Shown here in pieces: positions 6,838-13,205 of a DNA stretch of 13,205 nt. Below the pieces are notes generated by a model. It made no database searches, was not told where the DNA came from, and worked only from the letters and a program-made list of their open reading frames with translations. The translations under genes were made by a program, and so were the position numbers. Source of the DNA: Nitrospirota bacterium (GTDB taxonomy: Bacteria > Nitrospirota > Nitrospiria > Nitrospirales > Nitrospiraceae); assembly GCA_016195505.1 (NCBI GenBank), contig JACPZN010000029.1, positions 1-13,205 on the forward strand, given 5' to 3'. The stretch's first letter is position 1, and each line of letters begins with the position of its first letter.

Positions 6838-7174
6838 GAAAACATCCGTGCTTAGCCTGAACAAAGATCAAACCTCATGCCAACCTATGCAAAAAATAGA
6901 GGCAAGATAATTGAGCACTTAGAGAACGACCGGCAAACCCGTTTGCCAGTCCTCCATTTCTCGTGACACCTTTGTGCCTCAATCCCATCATGCCTGCCTC
7001 ATCTCCGATGAGAGCACGCTAATCTCCCCACTGTCCTATACGATCTCCGTTGGCGGATGGGAAGACGGTTCGGACACCGTGGCATCATGCAAAGATGCAC
7101 CTTGCGCAACTCTCAAGACAGTTGCTTGTGTATGCATTGGAAGGAAGATGGTCTCGTGAGGGAAACCGAAGGCC
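6838..7174. other. Non-coding stretch between the cytochrome c promoter and the rodZ-like gene
   Basis: Together with the cytochrome c leader this makes about 460 nt without a convincing gene. Short open frames on the plus strand (for example from GTG 6974) have no ribosome site and no recognisable product. Contents I can see are a 16-nt near-palindrome GGCAAACCCGTTTGCC at 6932-6947, a weak stem GCAACT/AGTTGC at 7106-7125, and no U-tract terminator after the rodZ-like stop. Confidence 0.5.
6932..6947. repeat. Short palindrome in the non-coding stretch
   Basis: Two 7-nt arms, GGCAAAC and GTTTGCC, flank a 2-nt centre. Neither strand has a following T-run, so it does not look like a terminator. 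It may be a protein-binding site. It is symmetric enough to be unlikely by chance, but a single occurrence says little. Confidence 0.5.
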
Positions 7175-8092
7175 CTATCGTTTGAGGACGACGTCCCGCG
7201 CGACTTTCCCGCTGGGGCCGAAGGGTTTTTGTGGTTTCCCGTTTAACTCGGCCTTCACCCCGCCGGCGTTCCCGAGGGTCAAGACAAACTGGTCCTGTCC
7301 CTTCCATTGCGCTTTCTCTCCCGGTCGAAGCAGGGCCTCTTGCGGACTGCCGTTATCGATTTGCACGACGACCCAGCTCAATTCGGTCGCTTCCAAAGCT
7401 AACACCAGCTCGCCATCCGCAGCAGCTCCAGCCCCATCCAAAGTAATTCCACCCAACGGCCCATCTGTGCCGGGCGACGCCGTCGAGACCGTCTCGGACT
7501 CCGGTTTGGCGGCCACCGCAAGAGACACAGCCGTTTCCGGACGACGGTCATCCGTCGTTGCTTTTGGCATAGCTGAAGGAACCTCGCTCGGCTTCTGAAC
7601 CGCTGTGACCGGCTCGGGCTCTTGACGCGTTATGGCTTCCGATGCATCCTTAGCGGTCTGTGCTGTACGTTTCGTCGAGGCCTGATCGGGAATGCCACGG
7701 CGAAACATGGACGACTGTTCCCGGCTCAAAAGAAAAATCAAGGTGAGTACGGCGATGGCGATGGCGACCGCCACCGCTTTTCGATTGGCCTGACGCTTCC
7801 GCTCCTCCTCTGCTTGGCGTACCTTGAGCCTTTCCCGTTCATCCTGCTTCTCGTAAAAGGCTCCGGCCGATTGAATGAACCGGTGAATGGCATCTTCCTC
7901 ATCCAGTCCGAGCGAGCGTGCGTAGGAACGAACAAAGCCCCGGGCAAATACTTGGTCAGGCAACTTGGCGAAATTTCCTTCCTCAAGCGCCTTGACGAAG
8001 TCGGACCGAATGCGGGTCTTCGACGCGACCTCGTCAACAGTCAACCCCTTTGTCTCTCGGACTTGCTTAAAGAATTCTCCAATCGATTCCAT
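7175..8092 (-). CDS. rodZ: RodZ-like membrane protein (HTH domain, one membrane segment, DUF4115-type C-terminal domain)
   Basis: RodZ proteins link MreB filaments to the cell-wall elongation machinery. The 305 residues show the family order. A helix-turn-helix domain at about 3-72 begins GEFFKQVRETKGLTVDEVA. A charged linker (81-104, KQDERERLK) leads to one membrane segment at about 106-122. A low-complexity Ala/Thr/Pro/Glu linker follows to about 225. The C-terminal beta domain (226-305) contains LSWVVVQIDN, RPGEKAQWKG, GNAGG and LNGKPQKPFG. The N-terminus should be cytoplasmic and the C-terminal domain periplasmic. GAGGA lies just 3 nt before the ATG at 8092, a short spacing. It is the last gene of the mutL run, 10 nt after the TPR gene stop. 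Confidence 0.88.
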   Translation of the reverse strand: MESIGEFFKQVRETKGLTVDEVASKTRIRSDFVKALEEGNFAKLPDQVFARGFVRSYARSLGLDEEDAIHRFIQSAGAFYEKQDERERLKVRQAEEERKRQANRKAVAVAIAIAVLTLIFLLSREQSSMFRRGIPDQASTKRTAQTAKDASEAITRQEPEPVTAVQKPSEVPSAMPKATTDDRRPETAVSLAVAAKPESETVSTASPGTDGPLGGITLDGAGAAADGELVLALEATELSWVVVQIDNGSPQEALLRPGEKAQWKGQDQFVLTLGNAGGVKAELNGKPQKPFGPSGKVARDVVLKR

Positions 8093-8102
8093 AGGTCCTC
8101 GA

Positions 8103-8642
8103 CTACTTCAATCGAGCCAGCAATTCCGTGGCGGCTGCCGCTAACTCCCCGTCCTTATCCAAGGTCGTCACCTTTTTCAGTACCTCACGAGCCCGAGCCA
8201 TGTAACCCAGTTTGTAATACACGCGGCCTAATTCTAGATTAGTCATCGCCGGCGGAACACTCGGAGGACTCACCGTCATTGCATCTTCCAGCACTTCCAT
8301 CGAAGCCTGAAAATCACCTTGGTGAGCGAGCGCACGCCCGAGGTGAAAACGCGCCAGGTCAGGGGTTTCATACAAGGGATTTGCCAGTGCCCGGCGATAG
8401 GACTTGATCGCCTCATCCCAGCGATCTTGGCTGGCCAGGATCTGCCCTAGATAGGTGTGCGCTTTGGAAAAATCCTCGTCGACTTTGATCGCTGCTCGGA
8501 ATTGTTCTTCAGCCTGGGACAACTTGCCCTGAAGCGCGTAGACGTGACCCAGGGCATACCGCGCGTCCTTATTATCCGGAAGGCCCATCATGCACGAATT
8601 AGATCGACGTTCCCAACCTCTGAACCAAGTCATCCTGCTCAT
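8103..8642 (-). CDS. Tetratricopeptide-repeat protein
   Basis: The 179 residues hold about four TPR units at roughly 25-57, 58-88, 94-126 and 130-162, with the usual small/large residue pattern (for example ALGHVYALQGKLSQAEEQF and YLGQILASQDRWDEAIKSY). There is no signal peptide or membrane segment, so it is probably a cytoplasmic protein-interaction scaffold; the partner is unknown. The start codon overlaps the upstream kinase stop by 4 nt (ATGA, 8639-8642), and GAGGA sits about 7 nt before the ATG, both supporting this start. Position next to a rodZ-like gene hints at a shape or division role, but that rests on context alone. Confidence 0.9.
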   Translation of the reverse strand: MSRMTWFRGWERRSNSCMMGLPDNKDARYALGHVYALQGKLSQAEEQFRAAIKVDEDFSKAHTYLGQILASQDRWDEAIKSYRRALANPLYETPDLARFHLGRALAHQGDFQASMEVLEDAMTVSPPSVPPAMTNLELGRVYYKLGYMARAREVLKKVTTLDKDGELAAAATELLARLK

Positions 8643-9454
8643 TGAATATCCTCGAAGTGGGTCAATCGCTTGAACTCACCGAACCGAGCTTGAATCTCTT
8701 TGTAATCCAGGATGCGCAATCGGTCAAGACTAAAGGCTTCTACGGTAAATGACGCCATGACGCTTCCAAAGATGATGGCCTGCTTCATAGCCTCGAAAGA
8801 TCGATTCCCTGTCGCCGCCAGATAGCCCAAAAACCCACCGGCAAAGGTATCGCCAGCGCCTGTGGGATCACGCACATCTTCAAGAGGAAAGGCCGGAGCG
8901 CCGAACACCTGTTTTTCATTGAACATGAGCACTCCATATTCTCCACGCTTAATAATGAGGTGCTTGGGGCCCCGCGACAACACGAGCTTCGCGACTTTGA
9001 CGAGGTTTGAATCCTGACCCAGCGCGCGCGCTTCGCCGTCGTTGATGATCAGGATGTCCACTTTTCCCAGCACCTTCCAGAGCGCGTCGCGCTTGCCATT
9101 GATCCAGAAATTCATCGTATCGCATGCCACCAGCGCCGGGCGTTCGACTTTCTGGAGCACATCGAGTTGGAGATCCGGATCGATGTTCCCAAGAAACAGG
9201 ACATCCGGCGATCGGTAGGCTTCGGGAATCTTGGGACGAAAGGCTTCAAAGACGTTGAGCTTGGTATCCAGAGTATGGGCCTCGTTCAGCTGATGCGTGT
9301 ACTCACCCTTCCAGCGAAATGTCGCCCCAGGACGCCGTTCCAGACCCGTCAAATCAATGCCGCGGCTTTTCAAGAACGCGATATGCTGTGTAGGGAAATC
9401 ATCTCCGACTACTGCGATGAGCGCCACAGATCCAACCACTAACAATTTTCCCAT
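8639..9454 (-). CDS. PfkB-family carbohydrate kinase with an apparent in-frame internal deletion
   Basis: PfkB/ribokinase enzymes phosphorylate sugars or nucleosides with ATP. The C-terminal part is intact: NDGE at 138-141 (NxxE, Mg/phosphate site) and DPTGAGDTFAGGF at 196-208 with catalytic base Asp202. The N-terminus begins normally as GKLLVVGSVAL (2-12) but goes straight into IAVVGDDFP (13-21). In this family the first strand should be followed by a substrate-binding Asp and a Gly-Gly motif (PfkB signature 1) over about 30-40 residues before the VGDD strand. That segment is missing. The 271 residues fit this: family members are typically near 300 or more. The frame is preserved, as is coupling to neighbours: 3 nt after the mtnP stop and a 4-nt overlap with the TPR start. 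It is either a degenerate kinase or an assembly artefact. The substrate is unknown; MTA salvage is a guess from mtnP next door. Confidence 0.85.
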   Translation of the reverse strand: MGKLLVVGSVALIAVVGDDFPTQHIAFLKSRGIDLTGLERRPGATFRWKGEYTHQLNEAHTLDTKLNVFEAFRPKIPEAYRSPDVLFLGNIDPDLQLDVLQKVERPALVACDTMNFWINGKRDALWKVLGKVDILIINDGEARALGQDSNLVKVAKLVLSRGPKHLIIKRGEYGVLMFNEKQVFGAPAFPLEDVRDPTGAGDTFAGGFLGYLAATGNRSFEAMKQAIIFGSVMASFTVEAFSLDRLRILDYKEIQARFGEFKRLTHFEDIQ

Positions 9455-9457
9455 GAC

Positions 9458-10357
9458 TCAATGCGCCCCTTTCTGTGGTGCCAAGACACGGTGGGTCAAT
9501 AACGCGAGCTTCTTTCGGACGACCGTGGGAATACTTTTTCGAGCGGTCACGATCGCATCGTCCAGCGCATGGTGACAGGAGCACACCGGAGATTCGACAA
9601 CCGACGGCACGGCCACCCGCAAAATCCTCTTAGCCAGGACGACGTTTTGATGGAGCGTGGCGAGAATTGCCTCGACCGTCACAGCTTCTTCCGTTTGATG
9701 CCAACAGTCATAGTCGGTCACCAACGCCATTGTGGCGTAGCAGAGCTCGGCTTCGCGTGCCAGCTTTGCCTCCGGCATATTGGTCATACCGATCACATCG
9801 ACTCCCCACTGTCGATAGACCCGTGACTCCCCTCTTGTCGAGAACTGCGGGCCCTCCATGCAGAGATAGGTCCCGCCACGATGGAGCCTGGCCCCCAGCC
9901 GTTGACTGGATACAGCGAGGACTTGCGCCAGGGCGGCACAGATCGGTTCACCAAAGGCCACATGCGCCACGATGCCTTCTTCAAAGAACGTGGAGGCACG
10001 CCGTTTCGTGAGGTCGATGAACTGGTCGGGAACCACCACATCACCAGGCCGAATCGACTCCTTCATGCTCCCGACCGCGCTCAAAGAAATCACACGGGAA
10101 ACACCCAACGACTTGAGCGCATAGATATTGGCGCGATAGTTGATCGCGCTCGGACTCAGCTGATGGCCGCGCCCATGCCGGGAGAGAAACGCCACCCTGG
10201 TCCCCTCGAGCATGCCCACGATGATCGCATCAGATGGAGCGCCGAATGGCGTGCGGACCCGGATCTCCTGAACCGATGTGAGCCCCTCAATGTCATAGAG
10301 TCCGCTTCCCCCAATGATCCCCACCGAAGCCTGCCCATTCATGGTCTTCCTCATCAT
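9458..10357 (-). CDS. mtnP: S-methyl-5'-thioadenosine phosphorylase
   Basis: The enzyme cleaves methylthioadenosine with phosphate to adenine and 5-methylthioribose-1-phosphate in methionine salvage. The 299 residues show GIIGGSGLYD (13-22), the phosphate loop RHGRGH (60-65), INYRANIYALK (72-82), CMEGPQFSTRGES (166-178), MTNMPEA (191-197) and TDYDCWH (214-220). The Asp-Tyr-Asp pair in the last motif is the adenine-binding signature of MTA-specific phosphorylases, which argues against a guanosine/inosine specificity. The ATG at 10357 overlaps the miaA stop as ATGA (10354-10357). A second ATG at 10342 has GAGGA 5 nt upstream, so the true start may be 5 codons later. It lies 3 nt before the kinase gene. 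Confidence 0.94.
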   Translation of the reverse strand: MMRKTMNGQASVGIIGGSGLYDIEGLTSVQEIRVRTPFGAPSDAIIVGMLEGTRVAFLSRHGRGHQLSPSAINYRANIYALKSLGVSRVISLSAVGSMKESIRPGDVVVPDQFIDLTKRRASTFFEEGIVAHVAFGEPICAALAQVLAVSSQRLGARLHRGGTYLCMEGPQFSTRGESRVYRQWGVDVIGMTNMPEAKLAREAELCYATMALVTDYDCWHQTEEAVTVEAILATLHQNVVLAKRILRVAVPSVVESPVCSCHHALDDAIVTARKSIPTVVRKKLALLTHRVLAPQKGAH

Positions 10358-11379
10358 ACTGAGCTCTTTCCCAACGCAGCGTGCCGCCTCAAGCCCGACT
10401 TCGTTTCTCTTTCCAACGATCCAAGAAACCGATCAATGAGTCCGACGACTCGTCCGACAGCATGCTCAAACGGTTCGTCCTCCTCGATCGAAACCCACAC
10501 GACGCCTGGCTCCTTTCGAAACCATGTCATCTGCCGTTTGGCAAAGCGCCTGGTGTCGCGTTTGAATCGCCTGACCATGTCTGTGTAATCGTATTCACCT
10601 GCTATATAGGCAGACACTTGCCGATAACCCAACGCCTTCATCGCCCCCAAATGTCGCCCATAACCGCGACCGAGCAACGCCTGGGTCTCTTCTACCATTC
10701 CATGAGCCAGCTGCCAATCAATTCGTTCCTCAATCCGCTTGTACAGCTCTTCTTTCTTCCGCTGGAGTCCGATCAGGAGTGTAAAAAACGGAGCATCTTG
10801 AAACTGATGTTGACGATGCATCGCCGACATCGGCTGTCCTGACAACCGATACACTTCCAAGGCCCGTATCACCTTGGCCGCATCGTTGGGATGCAGCCTT
10901 GCCGCTGTGTGGGGGTCGACGCGAACCAATTCCGCATAGAGACAATCTCGCCCCTGTTCCCGGCTGATCTTCATCAATTCAGCCCTCACATCAGGGTCCG
11001 CCTGAGGAGCCTCACACAATCCCCGCACTAACGTCCGAATATAAAGCCCCGTTCCACCAACTACGAAGGGTAACTGTCTCGCTGCGTACAACCGGTCGAT
11101 TTCCACGAGCGCTGCCCGCCGATACCATCCCGTGTTAAAAACCTGATCGGGATCCGTCAAATCGATAAGCCGGTGCGGCACGCCCTGGCGCTCTTCGGCT
11201 GTCGGTTTATCCGTGCCGATATCCATGCCGCGATAGACCTGACGCGAGTCCGCCGCGAGGACATCGGTGCCCATGTTCTTGGCCACCTCCAAGGCAATTC
11301 GGCTCTTCCCCACCGCCGTGGGACCCAGCAGGACGACCAAGGGACGACGTTCGCAGACAGCTTCCGATAGCTTCGGCAT
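10354..11379 (-). CDS. miaA: tRNA dimethylallyltransferase (MiaA)
   Basis: MiaA transfers a dimethylallyl group to A37 of tRNAs reading codons that start with U. From the chosen ATG the protein has 341 residues. The P-loop GPTAVGKS is at 19-26. DSRQVYRGMDIGTDKP at 44-59 is the family signature, with the substrate-site Asp44. GGTGLYI is at 108-114, and a C-terminal basic stretch contains RRFAKRQMTWFR near 287-298. The frame continues upstream to TTG 11409 and a GTG at 11406 that would overlap the mutL stop by 4 nt (GTGA). ATG 11379 has GAGGAA close upstream and gives the usual N-terminal length before the P-loop, so it is preferred, leaving a 23-nt gap to mutL. The order mutL-miaA is seen in many bacteria. 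Confidence 0.95.
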   Translation of the reverse strand: MPKLSEAVCERRPLVVLLGPTAVGKSRIALEVAKNMGTDVLAADSRQVYRGMDIGTDKPTAEERQGVPHRLIDLTDPDQVFNTGWYRRAALVEIDRLYAARQLPFVVGGTGLYIRTLVRGLCEAPQADPDVRAELMKISREQGRDCLYAELVRVDPHTAARLHPNDAAKVIRALEVYRLSGQPMSAMHRQHQFQDAPFFTLLIGLQRKKEELYKRIEERIDWQLAHGMVEETQALLGRGYGRHLGAMKALGYRQVSAYIAGEYDYTDMVRRFKRDTRRFAKRQMTWFRKEPGVVWVSIEEDEPFEHAVGRVVGLIDRFLGSLERETKSGLRRHAALGKSSV

Positions 11380-11402
11380 GTTTCCTCGGCAACAATCCGC
11401 GG

Positions 11403-13199
11403 TCACCAACCAGCCCGACCGAACATTTTCTCCAAGTCATCCATGCCGAGGCGAAACGAGGTTCGTCGACCATGGGGACAGGTCGTAATTTCCCCTTCGG
11501 CTCTCCAGTCCTCAACCAACGTCTTGATCTCTGGCAGCTCCATCGGACGGCCGGCCCGGACGGCGCCATGGCACGCCAGCGACGCCAATATCGGCCGCAC
11601 TTTCGTCTCTACACTGGACACGCTATTCCATTGACTCAGATCATCGAGCAAATCCTGAAGAAATGACTCCGCATTGATCTCGCCGAGCCCCACCGGAATC
11701 CCTCGGATTAACACCGCCGAGGCCCCAAACGGTTCAAGCTCCAGCCCGAGCTTCTCAAGGTCGCCTCGATGGCGCTGCAGAAGTGCGGCATGGGGAGCCG
11801 ATAATTCGATCGATTCCGGAATGAGCAGACGCTGGGATTGAATGCTGCGGGCGGTCCAGGCACGATACAGCCGTTCGAAGAGGACCCGCTCATGGGCGGT
11901 GTGTTGATCGATCACGGCCAGCTCTCCTCCGATCTGAACGACCAGAAACGTTCGATTGAGCTGCCCCAATGCGACGACTTCCGTGGAGGGAATACGAGTG
12001 TACGATTCCGCCGCCTCACTCACAAACGCCAGTTGTGCCTCGGCCCCGGACGGCACGATGGCCGGAGAATCCATCCCGGCGAATGATGTTTTGACGGGAG
12101 CGTCGATGGCGGGAAACGCGGCTTGCCGCGGGTAGGAAACCGAGACGGACATTCCCACTGATTCACTGGTCGGTCCCATGTTGTTCAACGTGATTCCTGG
12201 CACAACGGAAGACCGCTCTCGTGTTCCCAAGGCCTGGCCAACCGCTCGTCGCACGAGTTGATGAATCGCTTCGTTGTCCGAAAATCGAACTTCTCGCTTC
12301 GTGGGATGGACATTCACATCAACCCGGTCGGGATCGACATCCAAAAACAGCACGAACAGCGGATGATTCCCCTTGGATAGAAACGATCCATACCCTTCGG
12401 CGACGGCGTGAAACACAGCGGCATTGCGTACGGGACGCCGGTTCACGAACAGTTCCTGGGGAATGCGTGACGACTTCGCATGAACCGCATCGATCGTATA
12501 TCCGCTGATCCTGGCCGCTGGTTGCACAGCCTGGACCGGAACGCTCTGATCGAGAAACATGCGACGATACACCTGGCCAATCCGATCTTTGTCTGACAGC
12601 ACGGCAGGGTAATTCAATATCTCCTGACCATTATGCGTCAATCGGAAATGAACGGACGGCCAGGCAAGCGCCGTCTGCTGCATCACTCTGCTGATGTGAG
12701 AGAATTCCGTGGGTATCGACTTCAGAAACTTCTTGCGGGCCGGTTGATTGTAGAACAGTTCCGCCACTTCCATTCTGGTTCCAGCCACCGGAGGGGCCTC
12801 GACAACCCTCCCGATTGTCCCACCCTTCACCTGAAACTCGGTACCGACCTCGTCGGAACGCATCGCTGTGGTGACGCGAACGTGGGAGATGGAGGCGATA
12901 CTCGGCAACGCCTCACCCCGAAACCCCATTGTACGGAGGGACCAGAGGTCCTGATCGGATCGGAGCTTGCTTGTGGCGTGCCGATCAAACGCGCGCGGCG
13001 CGTCGTCCCGACTCATCCCCTCCCCGTCATCCGTGACGCGAATCAGCGCGAGCCCGCCGTCTTTAATGTCGACGGAGATGGTGCGACTGCCGGCATCGAG
13101 ACTATTTTCAACAAGCTCTTTTACCACCGCAGCGGGGCGCTCGACGACCTCGCCGGCCGCAATGCGACTGACGACATCGGCCGGCAAGATACGAATCAT
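11403..13199 (-). CDS. mutL: DNA mismatch repair protein MutL, endonuclease-type
   Basis: MutL couples mismatch recognition by MutS to strand incision. The 598 residues begin with the GHKL ATPase: Glu28 and Asn32 (KELVENSLDAG), DDGEGM at 57-62 and GFRGEAL at 92-98, then the transducer domain with VNVHPTKREVRF. After a variable linker (about 335-415), the C-terminal domain shows DQHTAHERVLFE at 431-442, the endonuclease metal motif with Thr in place of the second Ala-type residue, ACHGAVRAG at about 542-550 and CPHGRR at 574-579. This marks a nicking MutL of the non-MutH type. The ATG at 13199 is 6 nt from the window end, so the ribosome site is not fully visible; the N-terminus MIRILPADVV matches the family start. 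It is the first visible gene of the run and its promoter lies outside. Confidence 0.97.
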   Translation of the reverse strand: MIRILPADVVSRIAAGEVVERPAAVVKELVENSLDAGSRTISVDIKDGGLALIRVTDDGEGMSRDDAPRAFDRHATSKLRSDQDLWSLRTMGFRGEALPSIASISHVRVTTAMRSDEVGTEFQVKGGTIGRVVEAPPVAGTRMEVAELFYNQPARKKFLKSIPTEFSHISRVMQQTALAWPSVHFRLTHNGQEILNYPAVLSDKDRIGQVYRRMFLDQSVPVQAVQPAARISGYTIDAVHAKSSRIPQELFVNRRPVRNAAVFHAVAEGYGSFLSKGNHPLFVLFLDVDPDRVDVNVHPTKREVRFSDNEAIHQLVRRAVGQALGTRERSSVVPGITLNNMGPTSESVGMSVSVSYPRQAAFPAIDAPVKTSFAGMDSPAIVPSGAEAQLAFVSEAAESYTRIPSTEVVALGQLNRTFLVVQIGGELAVIDQHTAHERVLFERLYRAWTARSIQSQRLLIPESIELSAPHAALLQRHRGDLEKLGLELEPFGASAVLIRGIPVGLGEINAESFLQDLLDDLSQWNSVSSVETKVRPILASLACHGAVRAGRPMELPEIKTLVEDWRAEGEITTCPHGRRTSFRLGMDDLEKMFGRAGW

Positions 13200-13205
13200 C
13201 CCACT

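Noticed and set aside
6855..6875. FNR-like site upstream of the cytochrome c promoter
   Set aside because: Only one half-site (TTGAT) matches; the second half fits poorly.
7050..7598. 182-codon open frame on the plus strand
   Set aside because: It lies largely antisense to the rodZ-like gene, whose domains are clear; the product is Ser/Pro-rich with no recognisable domain and no ribosome site.
11380..11409. TTG or GTG start for miaA overlapping the mutL stop
   Set aside because: The ATG at 11379 has a nearby GAGGAA and gives the usual distance to the P-loop; the earlier starts remain possible but less likely.
1..13205. Mobile elements, CRISPR arrays, tRNA or rRNA genes
   Set aside because: No transposase, integrase, direct-repeat array or RNA-gene signature was seen on either strand.

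Overview
The window reads as a chromosomal segment of a Gram-negative, moderately GC-rich bacterium. The gene content and protein style suggest a Nitrospira-like (Nitrospirota) genome: a small periplasmic c-type cytochrome, a DegP-TatC-Mrp cluster, and a MutL with an intact C-terminal endonuclease motif. The taxonomic call is inference from remembered protein style; no search was run. I see no rRNA, tRNA, CRISPR array, insertion sequence or phage gene.

Layout. (1) Positions 1-3109, minus strand: degP/htrA protease, then tatC, then an Mrp/NBP35-type ATPase cut off by the window edge. A plausible sigma70 promoter lies upstream of degP, and a large inverted repeat built from 8-bp units lies between degP and tatC. 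(2) Positions 3363-6138: two divergently transcribed lipoprotein genes. One is a small protein of unknown function. The other is a larger protein with a caspase-like fold whose catalytic His and Cys positions are both substituted. (3) Positions 6139-6850: a strong convergent terminator, then a single-haem cytochrome c gene on the minus strand with its own near-consensus promoter and an inverted repeat over the start-site region. (4) Positions 6712-7174: a 460-bp non-coding stretch. (5) Positions 7175-13199, minus strand: a tightly packed six-gene run, mutL - miaA - mtnP - PfkB-family kinase - TPR protein - rodZ-like, with 4-nt ATGA overlaps at two junctions and very short gaps at the others.

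How the genes fit together. The first block serves the cell envelope: Tat export, periplasmic protein quality control, and probable Fe-S cluster carriage. The six-gene run combines DNA mismatch repair, tRNA modification, methylthioadenosine salvage, a sugar-kinase-like protein and a cell-shape protein. Its packing implies co-transcription and translational coupling, not one shared pathway.

The points most worth checking are the PfkB-family kinase, which appears to have lost an internal segment holding its substrate-binding Asp and Gly-Gly motif in frame; the caspase-like lipoprotein that keeps an EF-hand loop but lacks the catalytic dyad; and the 8-bp-unit inverted repeat between degP and tatC.
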